From positions 1 to 64,000 of the forward strand of contig NZ_VOIQ01000017.1 in the NCBI RefSeq assembly GCF_010470675.1: a stretch of DNA of 64,000 nt, read 5' to 3'. This DNA comes from Desulfovibrio sp. JC010 (lineage in GTDB: Bacteria > Desulfobacterota > Desulfovibrionia > Desulfovibrionales > Desulfovibrionaceae). The translations under genes and the position numbers were made by a program. Each line of letters starts with the position of its first letter. Within the stretch, counting starts at the first letter, position 1. Positions 44,715-54,293 of this stretch are shown piece after piece. Under the pieces are notes generated by a model. That model did not search any database. It saw nothing but the letters and a program-made list of their open reading frames with translations, and was not told where the DNA came from.

Positions 44715-45797
44715 TTACCCTTCAACCCCAACCAATATCCCAGCCGTATCAGTTTCTTTTGAAAACTGCTTACCCACGATACGGCAGGTCAATTCCAGAT
44801 CGACTCCGGTATGGCTGCGGCATGCTTCCATCAGTTCGCGGATGCCTTCCCCTTCTTTACTGAATGAGTTCAGCATGGCCGGACTAACCATGAATAAACG
44901 GTCTCTGCTGTTGATCTCGTATGTGGAGCAGGGCGGCAGGCCAAGGCCGAGGCTGCCGAGATTTCCGCTTTGTCTTTCGATAAGGATGTGGGCTTTGTCT
45001 GCGCGCATCAGGATTACGGGGAGCGAACCGGAGTTGACCACGGTCACGGTTCCGTCTTCACGGTCAATGTGAATGTAGCTGGCCGTGAGTCCGCTTTCAC
45101 TGTTTTGGCGGGAAGTCAGGGCGGCTCCTATGTTGCGCACGGTTTCGGAAGGGCTGAAAAGCGGCCCGGTATTTTCTGCCAGCAGGGCTTTTATTTTTTC
45201 CTGCATGATCACCGACCAATCGCCTGTGCTGTTGAGCAGAAAATGGCTTTCACTTTTGTTGTTCAGGACTACGGTTTCATAAATGAATTGCCCAGCTGAC
45301 GGCGGGGATGCCGGGAAAGTACACCTTGCCCCGGCTGGTGGGAAAGCTGTTTCGTTTATGCGTAGCGGGGTATCTTGCAGAGCTGCTCTCTGCATCTGTC
45401 TGGCGCAGGAGTTCAGCTTGAGGTGCAGCTTTATGCGATTGATGACCTCTTTGTATTCAAAGGGTTTGACAATGAAGTCCACGGCCCCGGCGTCATAGCC
45501 GCGTGAGGTGTTGCTCTCGTCATCAAGGGCACTGAGAAAGATGATGGGTATTTCAGATGTTTCCGGTGAAATCCGCAATACTGCCGCGCATTCGAAGCCG
45601 TTTTCATCAGGCATCATGATGTCCAGCAGAATCAGGTCGGGCTGTTCCTGCTCGGCCAGTTCTCTGCCGGTGCGCCCATTACCTGCGGTCAGGATGTTGT
45701 AGCCCTGTTGTTTCAATACAATTTCAAGGAATTCAAGATTGAAGGGCTCATCATCTATAATGAGAATGGTAGGTATATTATTTGGCTGGATGGGCAT
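44715..45797 (-). CDS. Response regulator with degenerate SpoIIE-type phosphatase domain
   Basis: A 360-residue protein. The N-terminal receiver has phosphoacceptor D59 (LILLDIMMP). After a Pro/Ala linker comes a PP2C/SpoIIE-like region (about 170-350) with a GDWS motif in place of GDvsGHG and NSGSLPVILMR in place of the usual AGHxP. The metal-binding YTDG motif is replaced by MVSPAML, so catalysis is doubtful. RsbU-like parents dephosphorylate STAS proteins; this one may only bind. A STAS gene lies at 36670. Confidence 0.75.
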   Translation of the reverse strand: MPIQPNNIPTILIIDDEPFNLEFLEIVLKQQGYNILTAGNGRTGRELAEQEQPDLILLDIMMPDENGFECAAVLRISPETSEIPIIFLSALDDESNTSRGYDAGAVDFIVKPFEYKEVINRIKLHLKLNSCARQMQRAALQDTPLRINETAFPPAGARCTFPASPPSAGQFIYETVVLNNKSESHFLLNSTGDWSVIMQEKIKALLAENTGPLFSPSETVRNIGAALTSRQNSESGLTASYIHIDREDGTVTVVNSGSLPVILMRADKAHILIERQSGNLGSLGLGLPPCSTYEINSRDRLFMVSPAMLNSFSKEGEGIRELMEACRSHTGVDLELTCRIVGKQFSKETDTAGILVGVEG

Positions 45798-45995
45798 TTT
45801 GCTGAATCCTTTGCGTGTCTGGGTGGCTGTTGAGTGTTATGTTTCTGAAAAAAGGATTTAAACAGAAAAATAGTCACGGTCTAATGACGGCCGGTGTATA
45901 TTATTCGTATTTTGCCGTTGCTAAGAAAGTTATAGTTGCGTTAGATTGTTGCATCATTTTAAACTTACAACTTTTTATCAGCAGGAGTTGACGAC

Positions 45996-47102
45996 ATGCT
46001 TATCGGTATCCCTAAAGAAGTTAAAACCATGGAGAACAGGGTTTCCATGACCCCCGGTGCGGTAGAAGCCTTTGTCCGCCGCGGCCATTCAGTGCTGGTG
46101 GAAAAAGGGGCCGGACTCGGTTCCGGGCTTTCCGATCAGGAATATATTGATGCGGGCGCGAAAATGGGGTCCGTGGATGACGCATGGGCTGCGGAAATGG
46201 TCATCAAGGTTAAAGAACCCATTGCTTCCGAATACAAATATCTTCGTGAAGACCTCCTGCTGTTCACCTATCTGCACCTTGCTGCGGACGAGCCTTTGAC
46301 CAAAGCCCTGCTTGAATCCGGTACCACCGGGGTGGCCTATGAAACCGTGCAGCTTCCGGACGGCTCCCTGCCCCTCTTGACCCCCATGAGTGAGGTCGCC
46401 GGACGTCTGGCCGCACAGGAAGGTGCTTTGCACCTTGAAAAAACCAAGGGCGGGCGCGGTGTGCTCATGGGCGGTGTGCCCGGTGTGGCACCGGCTAAAG
46501 TCATGGTCATCGGCGGCGGCGTGGTCGGCACCAACGCAGCCAAGATTGCATCCGGCATGGGCGCGAAAGTTACCATCTTCGACGTGAGCCACGCCCGTCT
46601 GCAGTATCTGGACGATGTTTTCAATGGCCGCATAACTACCATGACCTCCACCGAACCGAACATCCGGGCCGGTGTTGCCGAGGCTGATCTTGTCATCGGC
46701 GCGGTGCTCATTCCCGGTGCCAAGGCTCCGAATCTTGTCACCCGCGGCATGCTCTCCACTATGAAGGAAGGAGCCGTTATTGTCGATGTCGCAGTTGACC
46801 AGGGCGGTTGTGTTGAAACCATCAAGCCCACCACCCACAGTGATCCTACTTATGTTGTGGATGGTGTTGTGCACTACGGTGTTGCCAACATGCCCGGCGC
46901 GGTGCCCAGAACCTCCACTTTCGCGCTGGTCAACCAGACCCTGCCTTACGCCTTGCAGCTTGCAGATAAGGGGCTGGGTGCTCTTCGCGAAAATCCCTGT
47001 CTTAAACTCGGCCTGAATACCATGAAAGGCAAGCTGACCTACGCTGCAGTAGGTGAAGCTTTCGGCATCGATTCAGTGGCTCCTGACGAAGCTCTCGGTT
47101 AA
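45996..47102 (+). CDS. ald: Alanine dehydrogenase
   Basis: A 368-residue NAD-dependent enzyme that interconverts alanine and pyruvate plus ammonia. The N-terminal IGIPKEVKTMENRVSMTP, catalytic Lys and His in VIKVKEP and LHLAADEPLT, and the Rossmann motif VIGGGVVGTNAAKIA at about 170 are intact. CAGGAG lies upstream of the ATG. It can assimilate or release ammonium, linking it to the nitrogen genes at 10 kb. The protein is a cytosolic hexamer and normal in length. Confidence 0.97.
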   Translation: MLIGIPKEVKTMENRVSMTPGAVEAFVRRGHSVLVEKGAGLGSGLSDQEYIDAGAKMGSVDDAWAAEMVIKVKEPIASEYKYLREDLLLFTYLHLAADEPLTKALLESGTTGVAYETVQLPDGSLPLLTPMSEVAGRLAAQEGALHLEKTKGGRGVLMGGVPGVAPAKVMVIGGGVVGTNAAKIASGMGAKVTIFDVSHARLQYLDDVFNGRITTMTSTEPNIRAGVAEADLVIGAVLIPGAKAPNLVTRGMLSTMKEGAVIVDVAVDQGGCVETIKPTTHSDPTYVVDGVVHYGVANMPGAVPRTSTFALVNQTLPYALQLADKGLGALRENPCLKLGLNTMKGKLTYAAVGEAFGIDSVAPDEALG

Positions 47103-47133
47103 TCCGGGTAACGTTATCATTTTCGAATTTACG

Positions 47134-47164
47134 GGGTGGAGGCAGATGTCTCCACCCTTTTTTA
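47134..47164 (+). terminator. Intrinsic terminator of ald
   Basis: GGGTGGAG / CTCCACCC stem with an 8-base loop, then TTTTTTTA. Confidence 0.9.
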
Positions 47165-47272
47165 TGATCTACTCAAGATTCGGCACAAGTCCTACAAATA
47201 TATTTTTCAGGTGATAAAACCTGTTCTTTGGGTTATCATAGACTCCATTCTGAGGTGTATTAAGGAGTTGTT

Positions 47273-47821
47273 ATGTCTGACAACCGAAAGATAATAATGG
47301 AAAATCTGGCTGTTGCAGCGGCCTACTGGATTGTGTCTCATCTGAACTGGGTCGTATTCAGCAGTGTGGGTGTGTTGCCCATGCCTATATGGCCTGCGGC
47401 GGCTGTTGCTATTATTGCTGCGTTATATAGAGGGTGGGCCATCGGTTCGGGCATAGCCCTGGGAACAATTCTGGCCAACCATTTTTCACTGGGCGCGCCG
47501 TGGGCTTTTGCGTGCTGCATTGCGGTTATGAATACGCTGGGTCCGCTTTTAGGGGCCTCGCTGATCAGAAGTAAAAACGGCGGCGGGCTGCATTTCAAGA
47601 CTGCCGGAAATATGGGCTTTGCCGTGTTTGTCGGGGTTTTCCTTGTTCCGCTGCTGACTGCGCTCGGAGGAATCGGCAGTAAATTTATGTTCGGATTTCT
47701 GCCCGCAGGTAAGGTGGTTGTTTCAATTGCCCGTTGGGGTATGGCCCATGCTCTGGGAACGTTTGTTTTTGCGGTTCCCTATTTTGCATGGCTGGAAAGC
47801 AGGGTGAGCCATGAGCGGTAG
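47273..47821 (+). CDS. MASE1-like integral membrane sensor protein
   Basis: A 182-residue membrane protein of about five to six helices. The sequence around WPAAAVAIIAALYRGWAIGS and the later NTLGPLLGASL pattern match the MASE1 sensor domain, normally fused to kinases or cyclases. Here it has no output domain but overlaps the next gene, a histidine kinase, by 11 bases, so the sensor and kinase are probably separate chains of one complex. AAGGAG supports the start. The signal sensed is unknown. Confidence 0.75.
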   Translation: MSDNRKIIMENLAVAAAYWIVSHLNWVVFSSVGVLPMPIWPAAAVAIIAALYRGWAIGSGIALGTILANHFSLGAPWAFACCIAVMNTLGPLLGASLIRSKNGGGLHFKTAGNMGFAVFVGVFLVPLLTALGGIGSKFMFGFLPAGKVVVSIARWGMAHALGTFVFAVPYFAWLESRVSHER

Positions 47822-49619
47822 TAAGAATCCCGGCAGATCCATGCTGCTGACCTTTCTTTTATTTGCCCTTTGCATGTGGTTTGTAGATTCAATTTTTGAA
47901 TTGCTTTGGTTTAATGAAGAGGGGGCGGGGCTGGGTCATCACTTCTTTCCCATAGACGACCCGCATGAAATGTTCATGCGTATCCTGATGGTCAGTTCGA
48001 TACTGCTCAGTGGAGCGGTTGTTTCTTTCATGTATGGGCGAGTGTCACTTTCTGAAGAACGGGCTCGTGAAAGTGAGCAGAAGCTGAAAACCATATTTAA
48101 TTCCATCGGGGATGCGGTGATTGCCACTGATGCACAGGGGCGGGTTACCCGCATGAATCCGGTGGCCGAGCAGCTTACCGGGTGGTCTGTGGGAGCTGCG
48201 ACGGGGCTTGCCCTGCCTGATGTTTTCAAGATCATTAATTCCGTTACCAAGCATCCGTGTGAAAATCCTGTGGATAAGGTTTTGCAGTCGAAGAAAGTGG
48301 TCGGGCTTGCCAATCACACCACACTTATTTCCCATGACGGAGAGGAGTTCCAGATTGCGGATTCCGCAGCTCCTGTGTTTGATAAATATGGCAATATTTC
48401 AGGCACTGTCCTTGTCTTCAGGGATGTTTCGGAAGACTATCGGCAACGGGAGGAGTTGCGAAAACTGCGTAATTACCTTTCCAACATCATTGATTCCATG
48501 CCTTCCATTCTTGTGGGGGTGGATGTGGATGGCAAAGTCACCCAGTGGAACATGACCGCTGAAAAGGCTACCGGGGTTTCCTCCGGCGATGCATACGGTA
48601 AACCTCTTGCTTCTGTTTTTCCGCGTATGGGGGCCGAAATGGATAAGATCAGGGAGAGCATCCGTTCCCGCCAGCCCCGGAATGAGGAACGTAAGTCCCG
48701 TCAGGGTGAGGGCGGGGTTCATTATGAAGATGTGACCATCTTTCCGCTCATCGCCAACGGTGTTGAGGGAGCGGTTATCCAGATTGATGATGTTACCGAG
48801 CGTTGTAATCTGGAACAGATGATGATTCAGACTGAAAAAATGATGTCTGTGGGCGGGCTGGCAGCTGGAATGGCTCATGAAATAAACAACCCTCTTGCAG
48901 CCATCTCCGGTAATACCCAGAATATTCTCAACCGTATTTATAAGGATCTGGACAAGAACCGCAGGGTGGCCGGAGAATGCGAAGTGGAGCTGGATAATCT
49001 GCGGGATTATCTTTCCCGCAGGGATGTTCCCAGAATGTTGAACGGTATTTCCGAGTCCTGCAACCGGGCGGCCACCATTGTCAGCAATATGCTTCGGTTC
49101 AGTCGCAAGAGCAAAAAAGAGTTCACTGGATGTAATCTGGCTGAACTGATGAATAATACAATTGAACTGGCGGCCAACGATTACGACCTCAAACGGGAAT
49201 ATGATTTCAGAAAGATCGAGATAATCAAAGAGTACAGCCCGGATCTTTCAGAAGTCCACTGCGAAGAAAACGAAATTCAGCAGGTTTTCCTCAATCTGCT
49301 GAAAAACGGCGCACAGGCCATGATGGAAAAGGAATATATTGATGACGGACCCTGTTTTATTCTAAGGTTGAAAAAAGAAGGCCGCATGGCTGTTGTGGAA
49401 GTTGAAGATAACGGTCCGGGCATGGACGAAGATGTACGCAAAAGGGTTTTTGAGCCGTTTTTCTCCACAAAGAGTGTCGGACACGGGACCGGGCTGGGAT
49501 TGTCGGTGTCCTATTTTATCATTACGGATCAGCATAACGGATTAATGGAAGTAAATTCGGTTCCGGGCAATTGGACCCGGTTTGGGATTAAGATACCTAT
49601 TTCAGGGCAGGAGGCGTAG
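47811..49619 (+). CDS. PAS-containing sensor histidine kinase
   Basis: A 602-residue kinase. Two membrane helices (about 10-30 and 57-77) precede two PAS domains (about 90-210 and 215-330), a HisKA domain with H356 (AHEINNPLAAI) and a HATPase domain with NLLKNGAQAM, DNGPGMD and GTGLGLSVS. The HisKA type resembles NtrB/AtoS, but the adjacent regulator has no AAA+ domain. It is in one operon with the MASE1-like protein (11-base overlap) and a receiver two bases after its stop. Confidence 0.95.
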   Translation: MSGSKNPGRSMLLTFLLFALCMWFVDSIFELLWFNEEGAGLGHHFFPIDDPHEMFMRILMVSSILLSGAVVSFMYGRVSLSEERARESEQKLKTIFNSIGDAVIATDAQGRVTRMNPVAEQLTGWSVGAATGLALPDVFKIINSVTKHPCENPVDKVLQSKKVVGLANHTTLISHDGEEFQIADSAAPVFDKYGNISGTVLVFRDVSEDYRQREELRKLRNYLSNIIDSMPSILVGVDVDGKVTQWNMTAEKATGVSSGDAYGKPLASVFPRMGAEMDKIRESIRSRQPRNEERKSRQGEGGVHYEDVTIFPLIANGVEGAVIQIDDVTERCNLEQMMIQTEKMMSVGGLAAGMAHEINNPLAAISGNTQNILNRIYKDLDKNRRVAGECEVELDNLRDYLSRRDVPRMLNGISESCNRAATIVSNMLRFSRKSKKEFTGCNLAELMNNTIELAANDYDLKREYDFRKIEIIKEYSPDLSEVHCEENEIQQVFLNLLKNGAQAMMEKEYIDDGPCFILRLKKEGRMAVVEVEDNGPGMDEDVRKRVFEPFFSTKSVGHGTGLGLSVSYFIITDQHNGLMEVNSVPGNWTRFGIKIPISGQEA

Positions 49620-49621
49620 CA

Positions 49622-49990
49622 ATGCCACATTCAATTCTGGTTCTCGACGATGACGTGCATGTCAGGGAAAGTCTTGCGATAAGCCTTGAAGATGAGGATT
49701 TCGATGTCTACGAGGTCGGCAGTTCTGAAGATGCTTTGACTTTTCTGGATGGGCAGAAAGTGGATATGGTGATCGTTGATTTACGGTTGCCCGGAATGAA
49801 CGGTACTGATTTTATTAATGAAGCCCGGTTAAAATGGCCGGCACTGAAATTTATCATTTATACCGGCTCTCCGGAGTTCAGTATACCGGTGGATCTGGCC
49901 GAAGTTTCCAGTGTTTCAAATTCCATATTCCTGAAGCCGTTGCCGACCTGCGAGGTTATGGTCAACGAAATTAGGCGCATGCTGGCTTAG
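49622..49990 (+). CDS. Single-domain response regulator
   Basis: A 122-residue receiver without output domain. The acidic pocket D9-D11 and phosphoacceptor D53 (IVDLRLPG) are present, and the conserved Lys is in IFLKPLP. GGAGG lies eight bases before the ATG. It is the last gene of the MASE1-kinase unit and the likely phosphate acceptor of that kinase; the next step is unknown. Confidence 0.92.
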   Translation: MPHSILVLDDDVHVRESLAISLEDEDFDVYEVGSSEDALTFLDGQKVDMVIVDLRLPGMNGTDFINEARLKWPALKFIIYTGSPEFSIPVDLAEVSSVSNSIFLKPLPTCEVMVNEIRRMLA

Positions 49991-50086
49991 GGTGTCTTTG
50001 TACTTCAGAAACAGTGTGAATTTGCAATAAGAGCGGGTTGCCGTTATCAGGTTGACAGAAGAACGGTTTTCCCGGAGTGAATTTTT

Positions 50087-50839
50087 GTGCCCCCGAAAAA
50101 AGAAGAGATAATATATATAGAAGCGAAAGCACCTGTGGAGCCTCCTCCGGAGGAGGGACTGCCGCCGTGGATGGCCACCTTTGCGGATATGGTTACCCTG
50201 TTGTTGTGCTTTTTTGTTCTGCTGCTTTCTTTTGCCAACCAGGATGTTGCTAACTTTGAGACCCTGAAAGGCTCCATGCGCGATGCTTTCGGGATGCAGA
50301 CTCAGGATAAAACCGGAAAGCATATGGCTTTTTCCAAGAGTCCCAACTCCGCGTCTTCCATGAAAGCTGATGCCAAGAAGAAGATGGAGGCTCTTGAAGT
50401 TGATATCAGGGCTTTTATTTCCGCCGGTAAGCTGCAGAAGCTGATGGCGGTGAATACCGATCAGCAGGGTGTGCTGGTCAGGGTTCCCACCAGAGCCATA
50501 TTCATGCCCGGAACTGCGCAGATTAATCCCAGAGCAACGAAACTGTTGGATAAAGTTGCCGGCATTATGAAGAAAAAGGATTTTAATCTTGTCGTCCGCG
50601 GGCACACGGATGACCGGGCCACGAAGAATAATATTTACAGTTCCAACTGGGAGCTTTCTGCTGCAAGGGCGGCTTCCTGTCTGCGTTATATTCTGAAAAA
50701 GTCCGGGGTCTCTTCCAAAAGGGTAAAAGCCGTGGGTTATGCCGGAACCAAGCCGCTGGTACCTAATACTTCCAACCGCAACAGGGCCATCAACCGCAGG
50801 GTTGAATTCTATTACCAGCCGCCATCTGATAAATTCTGA
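50087..50839 (+). CDS. MotB/OmpA-family membrane-anchored peptidoglycan-binding protein
   Basis: A 250-residue protein: short cytoplasmic N-terminus, one membrane helix with the proton-channel Asp D34 (ATFADMVTLLLCFFVLLLSF), a linker and an OmpA-like peptidoglycan domain (about 130-245, VRGHTDDRATKN). This is a MotB-type stator subunit. A MotA partner is not adjacent, so it pairs with one encoded elsewhere or serves another energy-driven machine. The start is GTG 50087 with GGAG eight bases upstream. Confidence 0.85.
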   Translation: MPPKKEEIIYIEAKAPVEPPPEEGLPPWMATFADMVTLLLCFFVLLLSFANQDVANFETLKGSMRDAFGMQTQDKTGKHMAFSKSPNSASSMKADAKKKMEALEVDIRAFISAGKLQKLMAVNTDQQGVLVRVPTRAIFMPGTAQINPRATKLLDKVAGIMKKKDFNLVVRGHTDDRATKNNIYSSNWELSAARAASCLRYILKKSGVSSKRVKAVGYAGTKPLVPNTSNRNRAINRRVEFYYQPPSDKF

Positions 50840-50854
50840 TAGAAAGTAAAAAAT

Positions 50855-50894
50855 AAAAACCCCGTCATTTCCATGAAGAAATGACGGGGTTTTT
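50855..50894. terminator. Bidirectional intrinsic terminator
   Basis: A 17-bp perfect stem (AAAAACCCCGTCATTTC and complement), A-rich left and T-rich right. It serves the MotB-like gene (plus) and the MucR-like gene (minus). Confidence 0.92.
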
Positions 50895-50910
50895 GGGATG
50901 ATCAAGTTTT

Positions 50911-51306
50911 TTAATTCTTTTTGCGTTTTTCCCAGAGTTTCATCTCTTTCATTTTTTTACGCCGCTCACGCTGCAGGGATTTGCAGACCAGCGGTGTCTT
51001 TTTGGCGTATCCCCATTTTTCGCGGTACTCTTCCGGGGTCAGGCCGTATTTCGCGAGATGACGTTTGGTAAGCACCTTGAAAGATTTTCCTGATTCCAGA
51101 CAGATGATGCTCTTTTCTCTGATGGCTTTTTTGGGATCTACCGGAGGGGTGGGGTCAGGGGAGCCGCTGTCGAGCATGCCTTCGCTGATTTTTTTGATTC
51201 CTGTTGCAAGCTTCTGCACCATGGAAGTTATTTCTTCTTCAGTCATGGTCCTTACGCTGGCTTGGGCTTTTACAATTTCAAGTGCTTCTTTCAGATGATC
51301 TTCCAT
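50911..51306 (-). CDS. Ros/MucR-family transcriptional regulator
   Basis: A 131-residue regulator of the Ros/MucR family, whose members repress or tune many genes through an unusual zinc finger. The conserved LTPEEYREKWGY follows the finger. In this copy the finger reads CLESGKSFKVLTKRHLAKYG: the second Cys is Ser72 and the second His appears to be Tyr87, leaving C69 and H83. Zinc binding may be lost or altered, as in some known zinc-free members. The basic tail (KKMKEMKLWEKRKKN) probably helps DNA contact. GGGAG precedes the ATG. Confidence 0.85.
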   Translation of the reverse strand: MEDHLKEALEIVKAQASVRTMTEEEITSMVQKLATGIKKISEGMLDSGSPDPTPPVDPKKAIREKSIICLESGKSFKVLTKRHLAKYGLTPEEYREKWGYAKKTPLVCKSLQRERRKKMKEMKLWEKRKKN

Positions 51307-51787
51307 ATTATCTCCCTTTATCTGTTTAAAATTATTATTTGTATTGGTTTAAGTTGTATAGCACGGTATAAATTTGTGCTCTTTTTACCTATTATAAATT
51401 TCTAAATCTCTTTGTGTGGCAGTTGTGGCATTGCAGTTTGTGTTATTGATAACCTTTTTTTGCCACTGCCTATTACCAGTAACACTATCTATGGATAAAG
51501 GTGAAGTAGAATATTAAAAAACTCTATTCTTTTTTAGAATGCTGCAGGCCACTGCATGGGAGTCAGTTTGATTTAGTGTAAGTCAGGTTGTGAGTTGAGA
51601 TTGGGGGAGGGGTAAGGTTTTGCTGTGTACCGGATTGTAACACTTTGTCGCAATCAAAGTGAAAGTTTGCGTTACTTTTTCACGCTAGTTGAGGTATAAC
51701 GATGCAGTAGGTCTTTTGTCTGAGGGACGGGAATTGTTCCCGCGTACTATTGAATCAAATCAGATCCTGTAGATAGCGAGGTTTGTT
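51307..51787. other. Long intergenic region between MucR-like gene and glgP
   Basis: 481 AT-rich bases. Near 51656-51684 a GTGAAA...TTTCAC inverted repeat (arms 6 bp) sits before glgP. No sigma-54 promoter, riboswitch or small gene was recognised. Such a long leader may hold control elements for glgP or the MucR-like gene, which is often autoregulated. Confidence 0.4.
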
Positions 51788-54265
51788 ATGCCCAAAGATA
51801 TTAATGAATTTCTAAATGAAATAGGGGGAATGGATGTTGATTCCCTTGTGAATTGCGTCTGCCGCCACCATCTTTCATATCTGGGACGTGATTACAGCCG
51901 TACAGATATCTTCTCTCTCTATCAGGCTTTGGCTTATACTTTGCGGGACCGCCTTGTAGGTAACTGGATCAAAACCCAGCGTTCTTATTACAACCAGCGG
52001 GCCAAGAGTGTCTATTACCTCTCCCTTGAATTTTTGACCGGGAAATCTCTGGCCAGCAACACCTTGAGTCTTGGGGTGGAAAAAGAAGTGACTGAAATTC
52101 TGGATAAATTCGGGGTCACTCTTGATGAGGCCGAAAGTGCGGAAGCCGATGCCGGGCTGGGTAACGGCGGTCTGGGCAGGCTTGCGTCATGCTTTCTTGA
52201 TTCCATGGCCAGTCTGGGGATTCCCGGTTACGGCTACGGGATAAGGTATGAGTACGGTATTTTCAAGCAGGCCATTGAGAACGGGGAGCAGGTCGAGGCC
52301 CCGGATGACTGGCTGCACAGCGGCAACCCGTGGGAATTCAACCGCAAGGGATTCATGTTTACGGTCCGTCTTTACGGGCGTGAAGAGCAGTACACCCACG
52401 AAGACGGATCGGTTCGCCATCGCTGGGCGGACAGTGCCAAAGTAATGGCCGTGCCCGTAGACATGCTCATTCCCGGTTACAAAAACGGCAACGTTATCAA
52501 CATGCGTCTCTGGGAGGCCCAGCCGGCGCGGCGGTTCAATTTCGACCTCTTCAACAGCGGCGACTACATCCGCTCCATGGAAGATGCGGTCCGTTCCCAG
52601 ACCATATCCAAGGTCCTTTACCCCAATGACCGTCTTAGTAAAGGACGGGAATTGCGTCTTGTGCAGCAGTATTTTTTTGTCTCGGCCACTATTCAGGATA
52701 TGATGCGCCGCTTTGAAAAATTGAAACTTGATTTTTCCGAACTGCCCAACCGGGCCGTGGTCCAGCTCAACGAGACCCACCCGGCCATCGCCATCCCGGA
52801 ACTGATGCGCATTCTAATTGACGAGCATATGCTCAACTGGGATGAGGCATGGCGCATCTGCCGCCGGACTTTCGCATACACTAACCACACGGTCATGCCC
52901 GAAGCCCTTGAAAAATGGCCTCTGGACATGATGAAAAAGGTTCTGCCCCGTCATGTTTCCATCATTTTCGAGATCAACCGCCGTTTCATGGAAGATGTGA
53001 AGGCCCGTTTTCCCGGTGATGAAGAGCGTTTGAAGCGCATGTCGATTATTGAGGATTGCGAATTCCCGCAGGTGCGTATGGCCTGGCTGGCCGTGGTGGG
53101 CAGTTTTATTGTGAACGGGGTTTCCGCCCTGCACGGAGAGTTGATCAAAAAGAGCATTTTTCAGGATTTCGTGGAAATGTTTCCCGGCAGGTTCACCTCG
53201 GTGACCAACGGCATTACCCCGCGCAGGTGGCTCAAGCAGTGCAACCAGCCGTTGTCCGACCTGATCAGTGAAAAGATCGGTGATGAGTGGGTGACTGATC
53301 TTGCTCAGCTGAGAAAGCTTGAACCGCTGGCTGACGACCCTGACTTTCAGGACCGCTGGTATGAATGCAAGCTTAAGGAAAAGCAGCGGCTGGTGGATTA
53401 TGCCCGCAATGAATACGGACTCTACCTGCCTGCGGACTGGATGTATGATGTGCATGTTAAACGTATCCATGAATACAAGCGTCAGCTTCTCAATGTGCTG
53501 CATGCCATAACCCTGTACTGCCGTTTGAAAAAGAATCCGGATAGTGTGGCTGTGCCGAGGTTGAAGATTTTTGCCGGGAAAGCCGCTCCCGGATATTTTC
53601 TTGCCAAGCGCATTATCAGACTGATCAATTCCGTAGGCGCGGTGGTCAACTCCGATCCTGCGGTGAACCATAAACTGCGTATCGCCTTCATGCCCAACTA
53701 CCGGGTTTCGCAGGCGGAACGCATTATTCCGGCTACCGACCTTTCAGAACAGATTTCCCTTGCCGGGACTGAAGCCTCCGGTACCGGAAATATGAAGTTC
53801 GCCCTTAACGGTGCCCTGACCATCGGAACTCTTGACGGGGCCAATATCGAGATTATGGAAGAGGTGGGCCGGGAGCACATGTTCATCTTCGGTATGGATG
53901 CGGATGAAGTGGAGGTTCGCCGCTACAACGGATACAACCCTTCTGAAATTGCTTCAGCTGATCAGGAGCTGGGCGAAGTCCTGCATTACATGGGTGACGG
54001 CACATTTTCCGAAGGTGACCGGGAGCTGTTCAAGCCGATCCTTGATGCTCTTTTTGATGGCGGTGACCAGTATATGGTCCTTGCCGATTACAGGGATTAC
54101 GTGGATGCGCAGGACAAGGTTGATGAATTATGGCTGGACCGCAGAAATTGGCTGCGCAGTTCCATTCTTAACACTGCCGGTTCCGGGCATTTTTCCAGTG
54201 ACAGGTCCATCATGGATTACGCCCGCAATATCTGGGGCATTCGTCCCATGGATTTGGAAAAATAG
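51788..54265 (+). CDS. glgP: Glycogen/starch phosphorylase
   Basis: An 825-residue PLP enzyme that releases glucose-1-phosphate from glycogen. The PLP lysine region EASGTGNMKFALNGALTIGT lies at about 661-680, and the N-terminal GNGGLGRLASCFLDSMASL stretch is intact. Length is normal. The ribosome binding site is GCGAGG. No other glycogen genes are next to it. It acts in the cytosol as a dimer. Confidence 0.97.
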   Translation: MPKDINEFLNEIGGMDVDSLVNCVCRHHLSYLGRDYSRTDIFSLYQALAYTLRDRLVGNWIKTQRSYYNQRAKSVYYLSLEFLTGKSLASNTLSLGVEKEVTEILDKFGVTLDEAESAEADAGLGNGGLGRLASCFLDSMASLGIPGYGYGIRYEYGIFKQAIENGEQVEAPDDWLHSGNPWEFNRKGFMFTVRLYGREEQYTHEDGSVRHRWADSAKVMAVPVDMLIPGYKNGNVINMRLWEAQPARRFNFDLFNSGDYIRSMEDAVRSQTISKVLYPNDRLSKGRELRLVQQYFFVSATIQDMMRRFEKLKLDFSELPNRAVVQLNETHPAIAIPELMRILIDEHMLNWDEAWRICRRTFAYTNHTVMPEALEKWPLDMMKKVLPRHVSIIFEINRRFMEDVKARFPGDEERLKRMSIIEDCEFPQVRMAWLAVVGSFIVNGVSALHGELIKKSIFQDFVEMFPGRFTSVTNGITPRRWLKQCNQPLSDLISEKIGDEWVTDLAQLRKLEPLADDPDFQDRWYECKLKEKQRLVDYARNEYGLYLPADWMYDVHVKRIHEYKRQLLNVLHAITLYCRLKKNPDSVAVPRLKIFAGKAAPGYFLAKRIIRLINSVGAVVNSDPAVNHKLRIAFMPNYRVSQAERIIPATDLSEQISLAGTEASGTGNMKFALNGALTIGTLDGANIEIMEEVGREHMFIFGMDADEVEVRRYNGYNPSEIASADQELGEVLHYMGDGTFSEGDRELFKPILDALFDGGDQYMVLADYRDYVDAQDKVDELWLDRRNWLRSSILNTAGSGHFSSDRSIMDYARNIWGIRPMDLEK

Positions 54266-54293
54266 TTTTTAATTATTATAAACTTTAGCATGG

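Noticed and set aside
51417-51440. TGGCAG...TGGCATTGC as a sigma-54 promoter before glgP
   Set aside because: The GG and GC elements are not ten bases apart in any register.
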